The notes beneath the pieces were generated by a model. It worked only from the letters and a program-made list of their open reading frames with translations, was not told the DNA's origin and did no database searches. 64,000 bases of DNA, from NCBI GenBank assembly GCA_963575745.1, contig CAUYUJ010019082.1:494126-558125 (forward strand), written 5' to 3'. Shown here one piece after another: positions 20,361 through 31,689 of the stretch (position 1 is its first letter; each line of letters begins with the position of its first letter). This DNA comes from Prorocentrum cordatum (Eukaryota; Sar; Dinophyceae; Prorocentrales; Prorocentraceae). The position numbers and the translations under genes are program-made.

Positions 20361-20556
20361 ACCAGCAGCGTCACGGGGTGCGGCCTCCTGGGCGGTACCC
20401 GAAGCGCCGCCACGCGGAATGCTGCACTGGCACAGTGGCGACACCTGCCACACGCAGTCGGATGCTTTTCCTGCGCCACTTGATCAGGCAGCTCGAGCAG
20501 ACAGCGAGCGCGTCAGATCAAGCACCGAAGTTCACTGGTGTCCCTGCTGTGGCCCT

Positions 20557-21787
20557 TCATGATGGCACATCACCAGTGTACCATATGCCTTCGATGACAG
20601 CTACCGCGGCTGGAAGGTAGAAACATGTTCGTAATGCGACGTTTGCTACAAACTCAAGTGTTATTCGCGTGCCCAACAGCTCTATGCCAATCGTCCACTT
20701 TCTGAGGTAGAACGACAGCTGATGGAAAGCGCTCTGTTCCGAATCATGCTCCAATTCATTTCCCACCAATATGAGAACCACATTCGCCGTCAAATTACTA
20801 GATCCAAGTCTGCTGTTACTACACTTCTCGCAAATGCGTCCCAAAACGGAATAGAATAGCACAGCCGCAAATCGCTGACAGTACACCAAAAGCCTGTGCG
20901 CCCTTTCTCGAAGTGTCGTTTGGGTGGACGATTCCAATCAAGCCGAATCCGACTGCGAGCAAGAAGAGCATGGAGACGCGAAATATGATCAAGCGTCCGA
21001 GACAATCGAAGGTGTCCGCCAACAGAAAATCTGTCGCCTTCAAGAAGTCCAGCGGCCTTTGCCAAGGGATTGGCCGGGTACGCATGTCGTCTACCTCCTT
21101 AGCGACCCCAGCGACAATTTCACGCACGGCTACAGTGCCGACTTCTTCCACCATGGAAGGTCCAATGAAGAGCATGCCGATGGACCAAGTGAAGACGCTG
21201 AGCTCACCCAAAAATTAAATGTGTGCTTGCTCCGCAAAGCTGTCCCCATACAGCCAATGGACCAAACTAGCACTGGCGCAAACATACTCGATTGAAAAGT
21301 AGCCGGCCACAATACATACGAGAAAAACATTTGTGCACTGCCGAACCTCATGTTCAGATTGTAGCGGTACGCAAAAGTGAGCGTACGCTCCAAGTGAACG
21401 TTGCTACGTCTCGCCAGATTGGGGAGAATAACGCCAAGCGCTAAGTAAATGAACGCCGCAGCCAAATTCTGAAATACCTCCAGCAATTCAGGCTTGATTT
21501 CATGAAAAAACGTGCCGCGGGAAAAAACGCCTCATCAGATTCCAGCGCTGCGGAACTAGCAATCCATGGATCAGGAGGGATGCTGAACTCATGCTGCTCA
21601 ACGCTGAAACAAATAATCGGCAAGAAACGCTGAAGCGAGAAGACATGTTCAACTCCGCCAATACGTTGACCTTGAATACGCCGAACACGTCGAAACCGTT
21701 AAATATGCCAACTCGTGTATCCACGTGCGAAAAAAATGATGAATCGACGCCTGATCCGTCTGAGCTTGAAAGTTGTTCTGCGTGCAT
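20557..21787 (-). pseudogene. Broken polytopic membrane protein gene, unknown family
   Basis: This stretch is visibly less GC-rich than its surroundings. On the minus strand several overlapping frames look like one membrane protein cut by indels: EIKPELLEVFQNLAAAFIYL, ALGVILPNLARR, MFFSYVLWPATFQSSMFAPV (21486-21215); a shift near 21215 in a T5G3 run; ELSVFTWSIGMLFIGPSM and LIIFRVSMLFLLAVGFGLIG (21205-20880); a shift near 20850; then VVLILVGNELEHD, EFVANVALRTCFYLPAAVAV (20780-20590). At least five segments are long enough to span a membrane. The upstream part (21787-21500) is Ser-rich. I do not recognise the family, and intron edges could mimic some frameshifts. It is the best candidate for a non-transposon gene remnant here. 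Confidence 0.4.
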
Positions 21788-21789
21788 TG

Positions 21790-22200
21790 GTATGACCGAG
21801 ACCGGTGAATCGAACCATGTTCGTAATCAAGTGCAGGTCGCCCTCTGATGTCGATCCAAATCAGCTGTTGTCAGGTGGATTGAGATTTGCGCGGGGTCCG
21901 TCGAATCAGATATTTCCCAACACAACCACGGTGCTTCAGACAGAGTTGGAACAGCTTTGCCACCCTAGGGGGGAGGGCGAGAGTGAGTTGGCCGACTGCG
22001 TCCCCGTGGAAGGCTCTAGCCCAACGGCGTACGGGTAATGATGGCGCTGATTGCGACGACACTGATGACAAAAATTATGCGGTTGTTAATCCCACCAGCC
22101 CTCTGGGCGTAGGTGGTTTAGAGCGTTTCCTCTTCCACCCCTCCCTCTTCCCCTTCGGGGAGGGATTTACCCCTCCCCCTTACCTCCTCCCCTGGACCTG
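21790..22200. other. No gene seen; ends in a pyrimidine-rich stretch
   Basis: Frames are short on both strands. From about 22125 to 22200 the plus strand is dominated by C and T (CCCTCCCTCTTCCCC and similar). Nothing else is recognised. Confidence 0.5.
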
Positions 22201-22730
22201 GAGGGGTGCGGTCGCGAGAGCCCAAGATGATCTCCAAGATGGCTCAAGAGTGCGCAGAATGCCTCAAGATGGCTCCCAACATGCTCCGACAGGCCCCAGG
22301 ACCGCCCCAAAGACGGCTCCAAAGTAGCCACCGAGCCTCCCAAGGAGGCCGCCAAGATGCCAAAATCCGTCAACAACCAAAGGACAATCAATGAATTTGG
22401 CCTTCTCGCCTTTTTCGTTTCCGATGGCCTTCCGAGGCCTCAAGACAGCTCCAAGAGGGCCTATGAGGGCCCTAAGGGAGGCCCAAGAAAGCCCCAAGAC
22501 GGCCCCAAGAGCGCCCAAGAGCGTTCCGAGAGGGGTCCAGGAGGCGATTCGAAGGGCTCCCGAGGGGGGAGGCTAATGAACGAACCCCCTTTTTTTGATA
22601 GATCTCCTCCGATATGGCCCAACGAACGCCCCCAAAGCTCCCAAGAGCGCCAAAAGAGGGCCCCTAGAGGCGCCCAAACGGGCGCCGAAGAGATATTCCA
22701 AGAGGCTCCGGGGGGCATCCAAGAGACCTC
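22201..22730 (+). repeat. Third GGCC minisatellite block
   Basis: Words such as CCAAGATGGCTC, CCCCAAGACGGCC and CCAAGAGCG recur, and one AT-rich core is present at about 22345-22440 (CAAAATCCGTCAACAACC, then CTTCTCGCCTTTTTCGTTTC). It is more diverged than the block at 5351-9551 and has the same orientation. Confidence 0.75.
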
Positions 22731-22737
22731 TAACCCT

Positions 22738-22895
22738 TTTGCTTGCCCTCCTCCTCCAGTTCCTTCTTCTTCCTCGGACTCCTTATCGTCCTCCTCCTCC
22801 TCATCGTCCTATTCATATTCCTTCTTCCCACTCCCTCGTCCATCCCTCCAACCTCCTCGTTCTCCTCCTCCCTCCTTCGCCCGGTTCAGCCGTCT
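22738..22895 (+). repeat. Pyrimidine-rich CTCCT/CTTCC tract
   Basis: About 150 bases almost without purines on the plus strand, with CCTCCT and TTCTTCCTC words. The stretch from here to 23750 has only short frames and no recognised feature. Confidence 0.7.
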
Positions 22896-23751
22896 ACCTC
22901 TTTGCTCCCGCAGTTCCCTGATCACCTTAACTCGCCTGGACGTCGTTTGTGGATGGGCAGGTGGGGATACGCGAAGCGTCTGGAATTGACTTTTGGGAGT
23001 GCCGACAGGTACACTACTGCAGGGAGTGAGGATGGACAAACATGTGGTGATCACGAAGGCCACCAGAGCGCACCCTCGAGGGCCCCACAGTAACACGAAA
23101 ACTGGAGGAAATCGTGTAGACAAATCTCCAACATGCCGCGACTATCAGCATGCTCTCCCCTACCTTCACTTCAAGGCGGGCACAGTGGGAAACGACTGCA
23201 GGGTATCAGGGTACAGGTACGACAATGCATGGGACAACCATCGACCTGCACGCTCTGGAAAAGAAGTAAGCCGAGAGGGAAAGGAGAGAATAGGATAGCA
23301 GAAAACCAGTCCAATAATTAGGTCCCCCAACAAAGTTTCGAAAGCTTGGGCCTCGCGAGTCCCCCCCTCTTCTCCTTTTGAGCGGTCGTGTCGTCGTCTC
23401 TTCCCCCCATCGCTTGGGAGCCGTGCCCGCCCTGCGCGTCCCCAGTTCCACGGGCGCGCGAGAGGGCCAACAGCTGCTCCCCCCGCACTGACCTGCAAGG
23501 ACTCGCACTCACAAGGCTGCGAGCCTCTCTTACGGGGCCACCTCGGAGCTTGCCCCTTGAAGCTTCGGGGCATGCCCCCTGCCAGCCCTAGTGAGAGGTC
23601 AGGGCTGTCGCACAACAAAATCGCAGATGACTTTTTGCTAGACGCGCGCAAGGCACCAGTGTAGGTGTGTTGACGTTAACCCCCTTATGCAGACCTGTCC
23701 TGTCCTCCCCTCCTCCTCCTTGCACGCCGCTGCGAACAAGTCCTCAACTCC

Positions 23752-24589
23752 TCATCGCCTACCGCTGGCTCTGGCCACCTGCACCTTGGTCAGGGGTACG
23801 GCTTGCCGCGCCCATTCCTCGCTGAGAGCCCTCGGGGGCTGGTAAAGTGAGCGGAGGTTGACAAATAGCAAATCGGCAGCGGCGGGGGCAGGAAGACTAG
23901 ACGTGGTCGGACGGAACAACCCAAAACGGCAAATCTGGCAACTGGGAACATCATTCGAGAGGACAGGGCGGAGGAGGCAGAGGAACCGAGGACATGTCCA
24001 ATAATGCACAAACGTATCACAAGCCTGACACCCGAGCACGCACGAGAGAGCAGAGTCATCATGACAACGCATGAACGTGTGCCAACTCCCCGTGAGAGTC
24101 TTCCATATGGCATTCGTAAGTGGCCCTCTCATCTTCAGGAGCAGGGCGCGGACCTCTTCCCAATTTACAATCGAGAACCTCGCGAGCGCCAGGAAACCAC
24201 CGAGCGAGACGAGTAGCGAACACGCGACCGAGACCATCGGGGAGGAGTTCCACAGGCAGGACTCGCGTCAGCCTACCTTGGAGCTCGATGCGCCGAGGAG
24301 GTCGGGGGAGGCCAGCGGCAAGGGCCAAGAGCTCCGTCGCGGCCGCAAGAGCAATCGGCCCAGCTCGAGAGAGCGAGGGGGTCCGAGGGAACCCAGCGGC
24401 GGCGTCTCCAAGCGTCTCTACAAACGACGGGCAGGCCCAAAAGGTCGGGGAGGTCTTCCCCGCGACCAGGTACACAATCTGGTGTGCTTCTGCAAACTCC
24501 CGCAGCTGACACAGAGTGGCAGCGTGCTCGGGGAAGGTGAAAATGGCTGAACGCATCAGTGTGGCAGCACAAAGAGCTTCAATACTCAC
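23752..24589 (-). pseudogene. LINE-B C-terminal region with zinc knuckle
   Basis: Two overlapping frames: 24589-24059 (continuation after RT) and 24237-23752. The second contains IWKTLTGSWHTFMRCHDDS and LSCVLGCQACDTFVHYWTCP, a CX2C...HX3C knuckle of the kind found near the end of LINE ORF2 proteins. The tail after it is Pro/Ala-rich and ends at 23752. Confidence 0.7.
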
Positions 24590-25594
24590 GACAGATGGTC
24601 CACCTTAAGCTCCGAGGTTGAACCACGCGGCTGGCGATATGGCACAGCGATGGGGCACGATAGAGAGAGGCGAGGGCAGCATGCTCCGCGCGGGCGACGG
24701 GGGATGGCAGGACGGGGCAGGAGGGTGGGAGAGAACAAAACTGGGCAACGTAGCCGAGAGTGGAGATCGCTCGAATGGAGTAAAGATACTGGGTGATGGC
24801 TGCTCGCGAGTTCTCAGCCGCAATCACGGCGCATCGCGACGCCCACTTCAGGATCCGCGCGCGCCATAAATCAGCAGTGACTGCCGGCCCCAGCTGGAGC
24901 CCGAGGTACTCCACAGAAGCGGCGACCTGAAAGGAACCCCATGCAGGGACAGTGGTTTGAAGCCAGCGCCTGTACATGGCAACGAGAGGCGGGCAAAACG
25001 GCCCCGCCAACGGAACCAGGAAACACTTGAATTTCTTAAGAACAAGACATGCTAGGGCCTCACTGCACTCAGATACCGCCTTCAGATGTACATGTTCACG
25101 AAGTGCCATCACCACGGCACCGATGTCGTTAGCGCACGCTCTCGCGAGGCTCAGCCGTGGAGTCGTCACGAGTGGAGAAAGAGCGAGGGGGGCCATCGGG
25201 CAGGCGCTGCCGCTGGCTCTCGGCGCGGTCGTTGCGCTCCTCGGCCCGCTCCAAGCGCTTCCAAAGTCAACCAGGAACGGGTGGCTGGCAATGGCGAAGA
25301 GAACTCCTGATCCAGGGCGGCCCTGGACGACGCCTGCGTCAATGTTAAAGTGGAATCGGCATTCTCTCGCGAACGTCCCGAAGCCACGAACACCAGAGCA
25401 CAGTAGCTCGACATAGGTCGAAGAGGAGTGGGAACACCAAAGGCCGCCAGACTTCTGCGAATCCATTCGCGCGCAACCGATGGGAAGGCCTGGCCGAAGT
25501 CAAATGCCAGAAGGGCTGGGGGCCGAACAGCGGCGTCGGGCAACATAGATGCAATCCTACTTCTGGCGTCAAGTTCCAAGATATACAATCCCAA
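24579..25594 (-). pseudogene. RT: LINE-B reverse transcriptase core
   Basis: Two overlapping frames contribute. In the frame starting at 25594, GLYILELDARSRIASM and LLAFDFGQAFPSVAREWI (motif A, F-D-F) are seen. In the 25466 frame, DAGVVQGRPGSGVLFAIASH (motif B) and ACANDIGAVVMALREH (motif C) follow; the expected A-D-D is A-N-D, so a catalytic Asp is lost. VEYLGLQLGP marks the thumb. The frameshift between motifs A and B is near 25400. Confidence 0.82.
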
Positions 25595-25823
25595 ACTGCG
25601 GCCTCTTACGAAGCCCCTCTGCGAGAAATGATTCCTGCCCTTCAGAGCCTTGCTGAGATTCTCGAAAATGGTGCCTGCGATAAGCTTATTTGATGATTGT
25701 TTGAGCCCCAGAGGGCGGGTTTGGTCTGCAGCCCGAGAGACACTATTAGAATATTGTTCATCTTCCCCTTTAGCAATAAAGACCCCTCTGACGTGGTTGA
25801 AGGACGGTAACGTAGCTCCCCCA

Positions 25824-26141
25824 CTAAGTCACTAAGTAACCACCACAACCCTTCGTCGAGAATACTGCGCCCCGCCGGGTGCCTTTTTCAAGCCCTGTAC
25901 GGGAGCCCATCAAGACCTGGGGCGCTGTCTTCGGATCTCTCAGTTGGCGAAGAGAAGAAGGAGGATGGTCAGATAGATCGATATCTGAAATGTGATGATG
26001 AAGATAAGCCTGCGCAGCATGAACGTTGATCTCTTTCCTGGCGAAGACAGGCTGCCACTGGTTGGCCAGCAGCGAGAGAGCAGCACCAAGCTCGGCAACA
26101 ACAGACTGGCCGTCCGTTGTCCTGATCCCTTGCAGGGACAT
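25824..26141 (-). pseudogene. LINE-B RT, N-terminal blocks
   Basis: LGAALSLLANQWQPVFARKE is the helix before RT motif 1. In the adjacent frame the DNA at about 25925-25885 reads APGLDGLPYRA, the APGxDGxPY block at the RT start. The frame shift between the two lies near 25930. Confidence 0.7.
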
Positions 26142-26264
26142 CCTGCGCCCAAAAGGGCTCCAGAGTCTACTTCGTCGAATCGTACTTTTCAGTTTCCTTC
26201 TGGCTTTCGTTCTTGCAATCTCGTCGGTCGCGTCGGAGATGGTTTTGCTCAGGGCAGCCTGTTT

Positions 26265-27050
26265 CTACATCGATATCAGCTCGTGGATCGAGTTCGAACG
26301 ACGATGAAACTCAGGAGCATCAATTAGCTCCACTGTCCCCTCCAGCGGGTCGATCCGAAGGAAAAACTTGCCTAATCCGTGAGACCTCCGGCGCTGTTGG
26401 GCACATCGAACATCTCGCCACCGGACTGCTCGGCCGACCCCTTTGATCACCGCCAAACGCGCGAATAGGGAATCGGGCGTCTTGGAGATGAAGCTCTCGC
26501 GGGCGACCTTCGCCGCTTCCCGCATCATCTGGGTCTGAAATTCCAGCCTCAGCGGTGAAGCGAGCCTACTCTGAACACCAACCCCCCCGATTTTCTCCAA
26601 GAACTGTCGGTACTCGGGTCGATCACAAACCTCAGGAGGCACAGGGCGCTCGCTGCCAGGAACAGGTTTCCCAGGGCAAACAACCACCCGAACAGGTCCA
26701 TGATCAGAGATCCCCCTGCGGTTCAGTAGTTCAGGTGGCTCGACCACCACGCCTGTAAGACTCAACTGTGTGCACAGCCACCCTGGGAGCGAGACGAATT
26801 GCCTGTCGATGAAGGTGGGCATCCGCTTCGGGGCGAAGTGATGGGAGGACTCGGGGACCTCAGTCTCAACTATTTTCCTGAGGGCTTTCATGAGGATTCT
26901 GTCCTGGGAGGATCGCCAATCCTGAAGATATCGATGGGATGCTTCATCTACCTCGGCGTCTGGCTCCTTGCGCGGGGGCACGCACTCAAAATTGAAGTCC
27001 CCGCTGACCAGGACCAGGGACTTGGTGGGGTTCGCCTGTGCCTCCTCCAA
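26265..27050 (-). pseudogene. LINE-B endonuclease, C-terminal half
   Basis: LVSGDFNFECVPP carries the catalytic Asp-x-Asn pair, PTFIDRQFVS the Asp before the last strand, and GISDHGPVRVVV the canonical SDH. This is a textbook apurinic-type LINE endonuclease tail, which nicks target DNA to start reverse transcription. The following region (about residues 130-260) is the usual linker before RT. It is out of frame with the first half. Confidence 0.85.
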
Positions 27051-27148
27051 ATCAGCCGCGACAAGTTATGTCACTGGTTCTTTATCTTCACGGGAGAGCT
27101 TATAGTTATGAATGTTGTAATGGACCAGTCGGGACCTGTCCTCCATTG

Positions 27149-28087
27149 TCAATGCAACTCGCAATGCCCGTCCTGGAAGGATTGACGAGCACACACCTCT
27201 GGGCTCTGGTCTCCGAGAAAGCGAACACTGGGGAGGAACGTGACAACGCCACCGGCCTGCTCATTCGGGCAGAAGGAAGCGTACGCCTGGAACTGCAGGC
27301 GATTGTTATGCAAAAAGTCCTGAATCTCGAGAAGGGAACCATGGCTCTCTTGGACTGTTACTATGGCGCCTTTGGTGAGGAGACGACGGAGAAGGGCGAG
27401 TTTGGGTTCACGTCGGGGAACAGAGTGGTGGAAGAGGGCTCGGGCGTTCCACGTAGTCAGACTAAGGGGCCATTCTTCAGATAGTGGACCTCTCCACCAT
27501 CTCAGAATACTGCTAAACAGACCACTGCGGCACCACCGCAGGTTGCAAACTGGACTCGAACCTCCTCTGGACGCTTTTCTTGTCGATCCCGAGCTCCACG
27601 AGGTTGGGTACACACCATTCGATCTTGGTTTGGGAGTTTCGTCGCCTGGCATGGGGGTGATGCGAGCCAGTGGCTTCCAGCTCGCGGAGATCTCGCCCTT
27701 CGCTTTGTCCGAGAAGTACCTGTTCCCGCTGGCCACGCTCTGAAAGGCGCGGCGCAACATCTTTAGGCCGAGCTCCCTCTTGACCATCGCTGGATTCTTG
27801 TCCGTGCTGATGAATAGCTCAGTCCTGGTGCCATCAATTGCTGGGGCCGAGTGTCTCTCCCAGTGTCCCTCCTCCTCCTCCTCCTCCTCCTCCTCCTCCT
27901 CCTCCCCCTCCTCACCCCGTAGAGGGATGCTGGGGTCCTCAAGCCAGCGGTGCCGCTTCGGCCGCGGGCCCTGGGCACCGCGCCCCTGCTGGGCCGCCGC
28001 GCTCGTCCTCCCCCTCGCTGTCGCCCACCTTGGAGGGGGGACTCCCACCATTAGCGGCTGTTCTTCGGGAGGCGGAGGCCCCCCCAA
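27149..28087 (-). pseudogene. LINE-B N-terminal region and endonuclease start
   Basis: The frame begins Pro/Gly-rich, passes a run of about 17 Glu residues encoded by the CCT-repeat at 27868-27912, then GLKMLRRAFQSVASGNRYF and SASWKPLARI. The endonuclease begins at LSLTTWNARALFHH (catalytic Asn) and continues with IVTVQESHGSLLEIQDFL (catalytic Glu) and GGVVTFLPS. It ends in a frameshift near 27150. The start codon is uncertain because the GC-rich repeat upstream is open by composition. Confidence 0.65.
27868..27912 (+). repeat. (CCT)n array
   Basis: About 15 CCT units with two C insertions. Together with the GAG array at 28202-28250 it forms an inverted pair about 290 bp apart that could pair into a stem. 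Confidence 0.95.
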
Positions 28088-28201
28088 AGGAAAGGGGAGG
28101 ACAGGAGGGGGAGGGCGGAATGGACAAGTGGAAGGGAGGAGGAAGGAGGGAGCGAGGTGGAGACAGGAGAACGGTGGAGGCAGGACGAGCAGGAGGAGAA
28201 G

Positions 28202-28250
28202 GGAGGAGGAAGAGGAGGAGGAGGAGGAGGAGGAGGAGGAGGAGGAGGAG
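28202..28250 (+). repeat. (GAG)n array, inverse of the CCT array at 27868
   Basis: About 14 GAG/GGA units in the opposite sense to 27868-27912. Confidence 0.95.
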
Positions 28251-28449
28251 TCAAGCTAGCAAGCTCGAGCGAGTCAAGCATGGCATGTCCATTCCCACCC
28301 GCCCTCCCACAACATAAGAAACAGTGCTGGCGCAACTGGGGACCAAAATCAGATCGGCAAGGTGGTTTGCCACAGCTGATGCAGCCGAGATGGCGGTTAC
28401 CGAAGGGAAATCCCTGGCGCGTCTCAAAGACTGCGCTGGCATTGCAGCA

Positions 28450-28722
28450 CGAGCCGAGGAGGCCCCAGGATGCCGCAGGAGGCCCCAGGAGGCCCCAGGA
28501 GGCCTCAGGAGAAGCCCCAGCGACCCCCAGGAAGCCCCAGGAGGCTTCAGGAGGGCCCAGGACCCCCCAGGTAATTCCAGGAGGCCTCAGGAAGCCCTAG
28601 GAAATGTCAGGAAGCCCCAGGATGCCTCAGGAGGCTCCAGGAGGATCCACGAGGCCCTGGGGAAGCTCCGGGAAGCCCCAGGATGTCCCAGGAGACCCTG
28701 GGAGGCCCCAGGGGGCCCTAGG
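28450..28722 (+). repeat. CCCAGGAGGC-type minisatellite
   Basis: Words GAGGCCCCAGGA, GAAGCCCCAGGA and GAGGCCTCAGGA recur every 9-12 bases for about 270 bp. It resembles, but is distinct from, the AAGACGGCCC family. An open plus-strand frame through it is a by-product of composition. Confidence 0.85.
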
Positions 28723-29099
28723 CGCTCGACGAATTGGCGAGCGAAAAAAAATGTGCGCCGCGCCTTAGCGAGAGCGCAACTTTCAGAAAACATGCGCGCG
28801 GCGCCGAAGCGAGAGCGACATTTCGCCCCAGGACAGGCCATGTTGAGAGGAAAAACGAGGACTTCGTATTGATTTTTAACAATCACGATGGGAGGGCCTG
28901 GATTGACGGCCGCGCGCGATGTGCGCCGCGTCCTATTCCTGCGACGCATTTCGCATCGTCGACGACAAGAAAGGCCAATGTTCAGAGAAAAACTACGACT
29001 TTGCATTGATTTATTACAGTTAGGATGGAAAGGCCCGGATGGGGGCTATCGGCCGGCCAGAGGGGGGCGTAAGAGTATATTCTAATAAGGAATAAGGAT

Positions 29100-29432
29100 A
29101 CGAGGAGGAGGAGGAGGAGGAGGAGGAGGAGGAGGGAGAGGGAGGGAGGAGGGAGAGGAGAAGGGAGAGCAGGAAGAAGAGGAAGGAGGAGGAGGAGGAG
29201 GATAATGAAGGAGGAGGAAGAGGAAGGAGGAAGGAGGAAGACGAGGAAACAGGAGAAGGGAGGAGGCAGGACGAGCAGGAAGACAGGGGAGGAGGGAAAA
29301 GAGGAGGACGAGGAGGGAGGATCGAGGATCGAGGATCGAGGGGGTCGACGGCACAAGATCGAGATCTTGGGAGGGATCTGACTCACCTCCTCGGGTTCCT
29401 TCTCCTCCTCCTCCTCCTCCTCCTCCTCCTAC
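29100..29432 (+). repeat. Purine-rich GAG arrays followed by an inverse CTC array
   Basis: GAG/GGA repeats dominate 29100-29320 on the plus strand, then a (CTC)n run appears at 29398-29432. As at 27.9-28.25 kb, the two opposite arrays are a few hundred bases apart and could fold back. Three tandem ATCGAG-GATCGAG words occur near 29320-29340. Confidence 0.85.
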
Positions 29433-29436
29433 TCCC

Positions 29437-29602
29437 CATCCTCCCCCAATTCACCCTCCTGCGGAAGAGACTCGTTCCCACGTGAGCCACCACGCCGATA
29501 TAAAGCGGCAGTTAGACCTCCTCCCCATCCTCCCCCTCTTCGCCCTCCTGCGAAAGAGGTTCGTCGCCACGTGAGCCCCCACGCCGATAGAAAGCGGCAA
29601 TT
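29437..29602 (+). repeat. Tandem duplication of an about 86-bp unit
   Basis: CCCATCCTCCCCC...CACGTGAGCC...CACGCCGATA-AAAGCGGCA occurs at 29437-29515 and again at 29523-29601 with scattered substitutions. No coding function is seen. Confidence 0.8.
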
Positions 29603-29937
29603 GGACGGCACTGTGCCAATGCCCAACCAGACACTTACTGGATTGCCGGTTCGTGCCGCTTGGCTGGGCATGCTGGGTGGTCGCCAGCTCTCGCCGCATC
29701 GTTTAAACAGCGACGACCGCAGCCATGACGACGGCAAGGTGAACAGATTGCCACCCCTGGTCGGGCACGGAGCGGCGGTCGCAGGCGTGGCTGCGTCAGC
29801 GCCTGCAGTCAAAAACTGCGATCTCGCCTGAAAGGCAAGCAACTGCTTGTGGGAGCTTACGGGAAGGGGACTTGGGACGGGAGGGTGGGTGTCCTTGCAT
29901 CATCGATGAGGCATCCTGGGTTCATTATGCTGTGTAC

Positions 29938-30060
29938 CCCTCCGCCTCCTCCTTCTCTTCCTCCTCCTCTTCCTCCTCCTCCTCATCCTCGTTCCCCTCC
30001 TCGCCCCTCCTCCCCCCTCTCCACCCCGTCCTCCTCCTCCTCCTCCTCATCCTCGCCGTC
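29938..30060 (+). repeat. CCT/CTC-rich tract
   Basis: Mostly CCTCCT and CTCCTC words with occasional CATCCTC. The Ser/Pro-rich frames here are compositional. The stretch 30060-30345 holds nothing recognised except a short perfect inverted pair, CTGGCGCG / CGCGCCAG, near 30197-30220. Confidence 0.85.
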
Positions 30061-30348
30061 CCCACGCTCCTCTAGAGAAAAAAAGAGAAACAGAGAGGAA
30101 CAACCAATTGCATAAGCATAGACTTTCCGAGGCCTGCGTGGGTTTCTCGCATCGGCGCTGAACTGGACCCTCCTCCCCGGCTCCTCTGGCGCCAGCCCTG
30201 GCGCGCGAAGCGCGCCAGGGGGTGGTCCAGTGCCGATCCAAAAAATCCGCACGGACATCCAACAATTGCTATTGTCCCCACATCCAAAGGGGGGTTCTTG
30301 CTTTCTCTCGACACCCCGCGTAGACCTCACCCCACACCCCCTCTGCTC

Positions 30349-30356
30349 CTCATCAC

Positions 30357-30453
<97 letters not shown>

Positions 30454-30470
30454 GTCGTCATCATCGTCGC

Positions 30471-30535
<65 letters not shown>

Positions 30536-30860
30536 CCATCACCATCACCATCATCATCATCACCACCATCATCATCATCAGCAGCATCAACATCATCATC
30601 ATCGTCATCATCATCAACATCATCAGCAACATCAGCATCATCACAATCATCATAGTCATAATCAGGATCATCATCAACATCATCATAATCAGCATCATCA
30701 TCAGCATCTGCATCATCATCAGCATCATCATCATCAGCATCATCAAAATCAGCATCATCATCATCATCATCATCATGACCATCACCATCATCATCATCAG
30801 CAGCAACATCATCATCAGCAGCATCATCGTCATCCTCACCCTTATCCTCATCATCCCCAT
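30349..30860 (+). repeat. (ATC)n microsatellite, about 510 bp
   Basis: Almost pure ATC/CATCAT in the first third, then increasingly mixed with CACC, AGC and AAC triplets. All six frames are open or nearly so and encode Ile/Ser/His runs on plus and Asp/Met runs on minus; none is credible as a gene. Confidence 0.97.
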
Positions 30861-30908
30861 TCTCTTCCTTGAAAATAATGATGTTGGAAAAAGCAGTCAA
30901 AGTCTTGT

Positions 30909-31480
30909 TAGGGTGTTAGGGCTATGGGGCTGTTGGGCTATAGGGCGATGAGGAAACGGGGCTATGGAACTATAGGGCTATAGGGCCATAGGGCTATAGG
31001 TCTATAGGGCTGTAGGGCCATAGGGCTATGGGGCTGCAGGGCTATAGGGCAATGGGGCTCTGGGACTATGGAACTATATGGCCATATGGGCTATGAGTCT
31101 ATAGGGCGATGGGGCTATAGGGCAATAGGACCATCGGGCTATAAAGCTATAGGGATACAGGCCTAAGGGCCTATGGGGCTATAGAGCTATAGGCATATAG
31201 AGCTATAGGGCTGTCGAGCTATAGGGCTCTAACGCTATAAGGCTATAGGGCTATAGGGATATAGGGCTATTGGGGTATAGGGTTATAGGGCTATGGGGCT
31301 AGAAGGTTATGGGGCTGTAACGCTATAAGGCTATAGGGCTATAACGCTATTGGGCTATAAGGCTATGAGGCTATAACGCTATAAGGCTATAGGGCTATAA
31401 CGCTATTGGGCTATAGGGCTGCATATCGGACTGTTGGGCTATAGGGCTTTTCGGCTATAGGGCTATAAGGCTGTAGGGCG
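30909..31480 (+). repeat. GGGCTATA octamer array
   Basis: The word GGGCTATA and variants (GGGCTATG, AGGCTATA, CGCTATAA) repeat for about 570 bp with period mostly 8. It opens with GTTAGGGTGTTAGGGCTATGG, which recalls telomere-type TTAGGG words, but the array itself is not (TTTAGGG)n. Confidence 0.93.
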
Positions 31481-31689
31481 ATCAGGCACCTGGACACCTG
31501 GGCACTTGGGCACCCGGGCGGGCCGCGGAAATCTGTGGCAAACCTCACATAACCATACGAATCCGCTGGGACCCCTACAGAGGCAAGCTCTGATTGGGGA
31601 ACTTCTTTCTGTCGCACCTCGATGCAAGTTTTTCAGAGGCGAGCTCGGCGTTTCGCCTGAGGTTTCCCCACCACTCATGATCCTGAAGC

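Larger units (their letters stand above)
23752..28087 (-). mobile_element. LINE-B: second non-LTR retrotransposon, multiply frameshifted
   Basis: Minus-strand fragments in different frames line up in LINE order: an acidic N-terminal region and endonuclease start (28087-27149), endonuclease end (27050-26265), RT start (26141-25824), RT core (25594-24579) and a zinc-knuckle C-terminal region (24589-23752). No frame spans more than one domain, so the copy is dead. Its RT differs from LINE-A and LINE-C (no VVDD, no RNase H seen), so it represents another clade. No spliced leader is visible at its 5' side, so the 5' boundary is uncertain. Confidence 0.82.

Noticed and set aside
23300-23700. Possible genes in the GC-rich gap before LINE-B
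   Set aside because: Frames on both strands are short, overlapping and without domains.
28450-28872. 182-codon plus-strand gene
   Set aside because: Most of it is the CCCAGGAGGC minisatellite read in an open phase.
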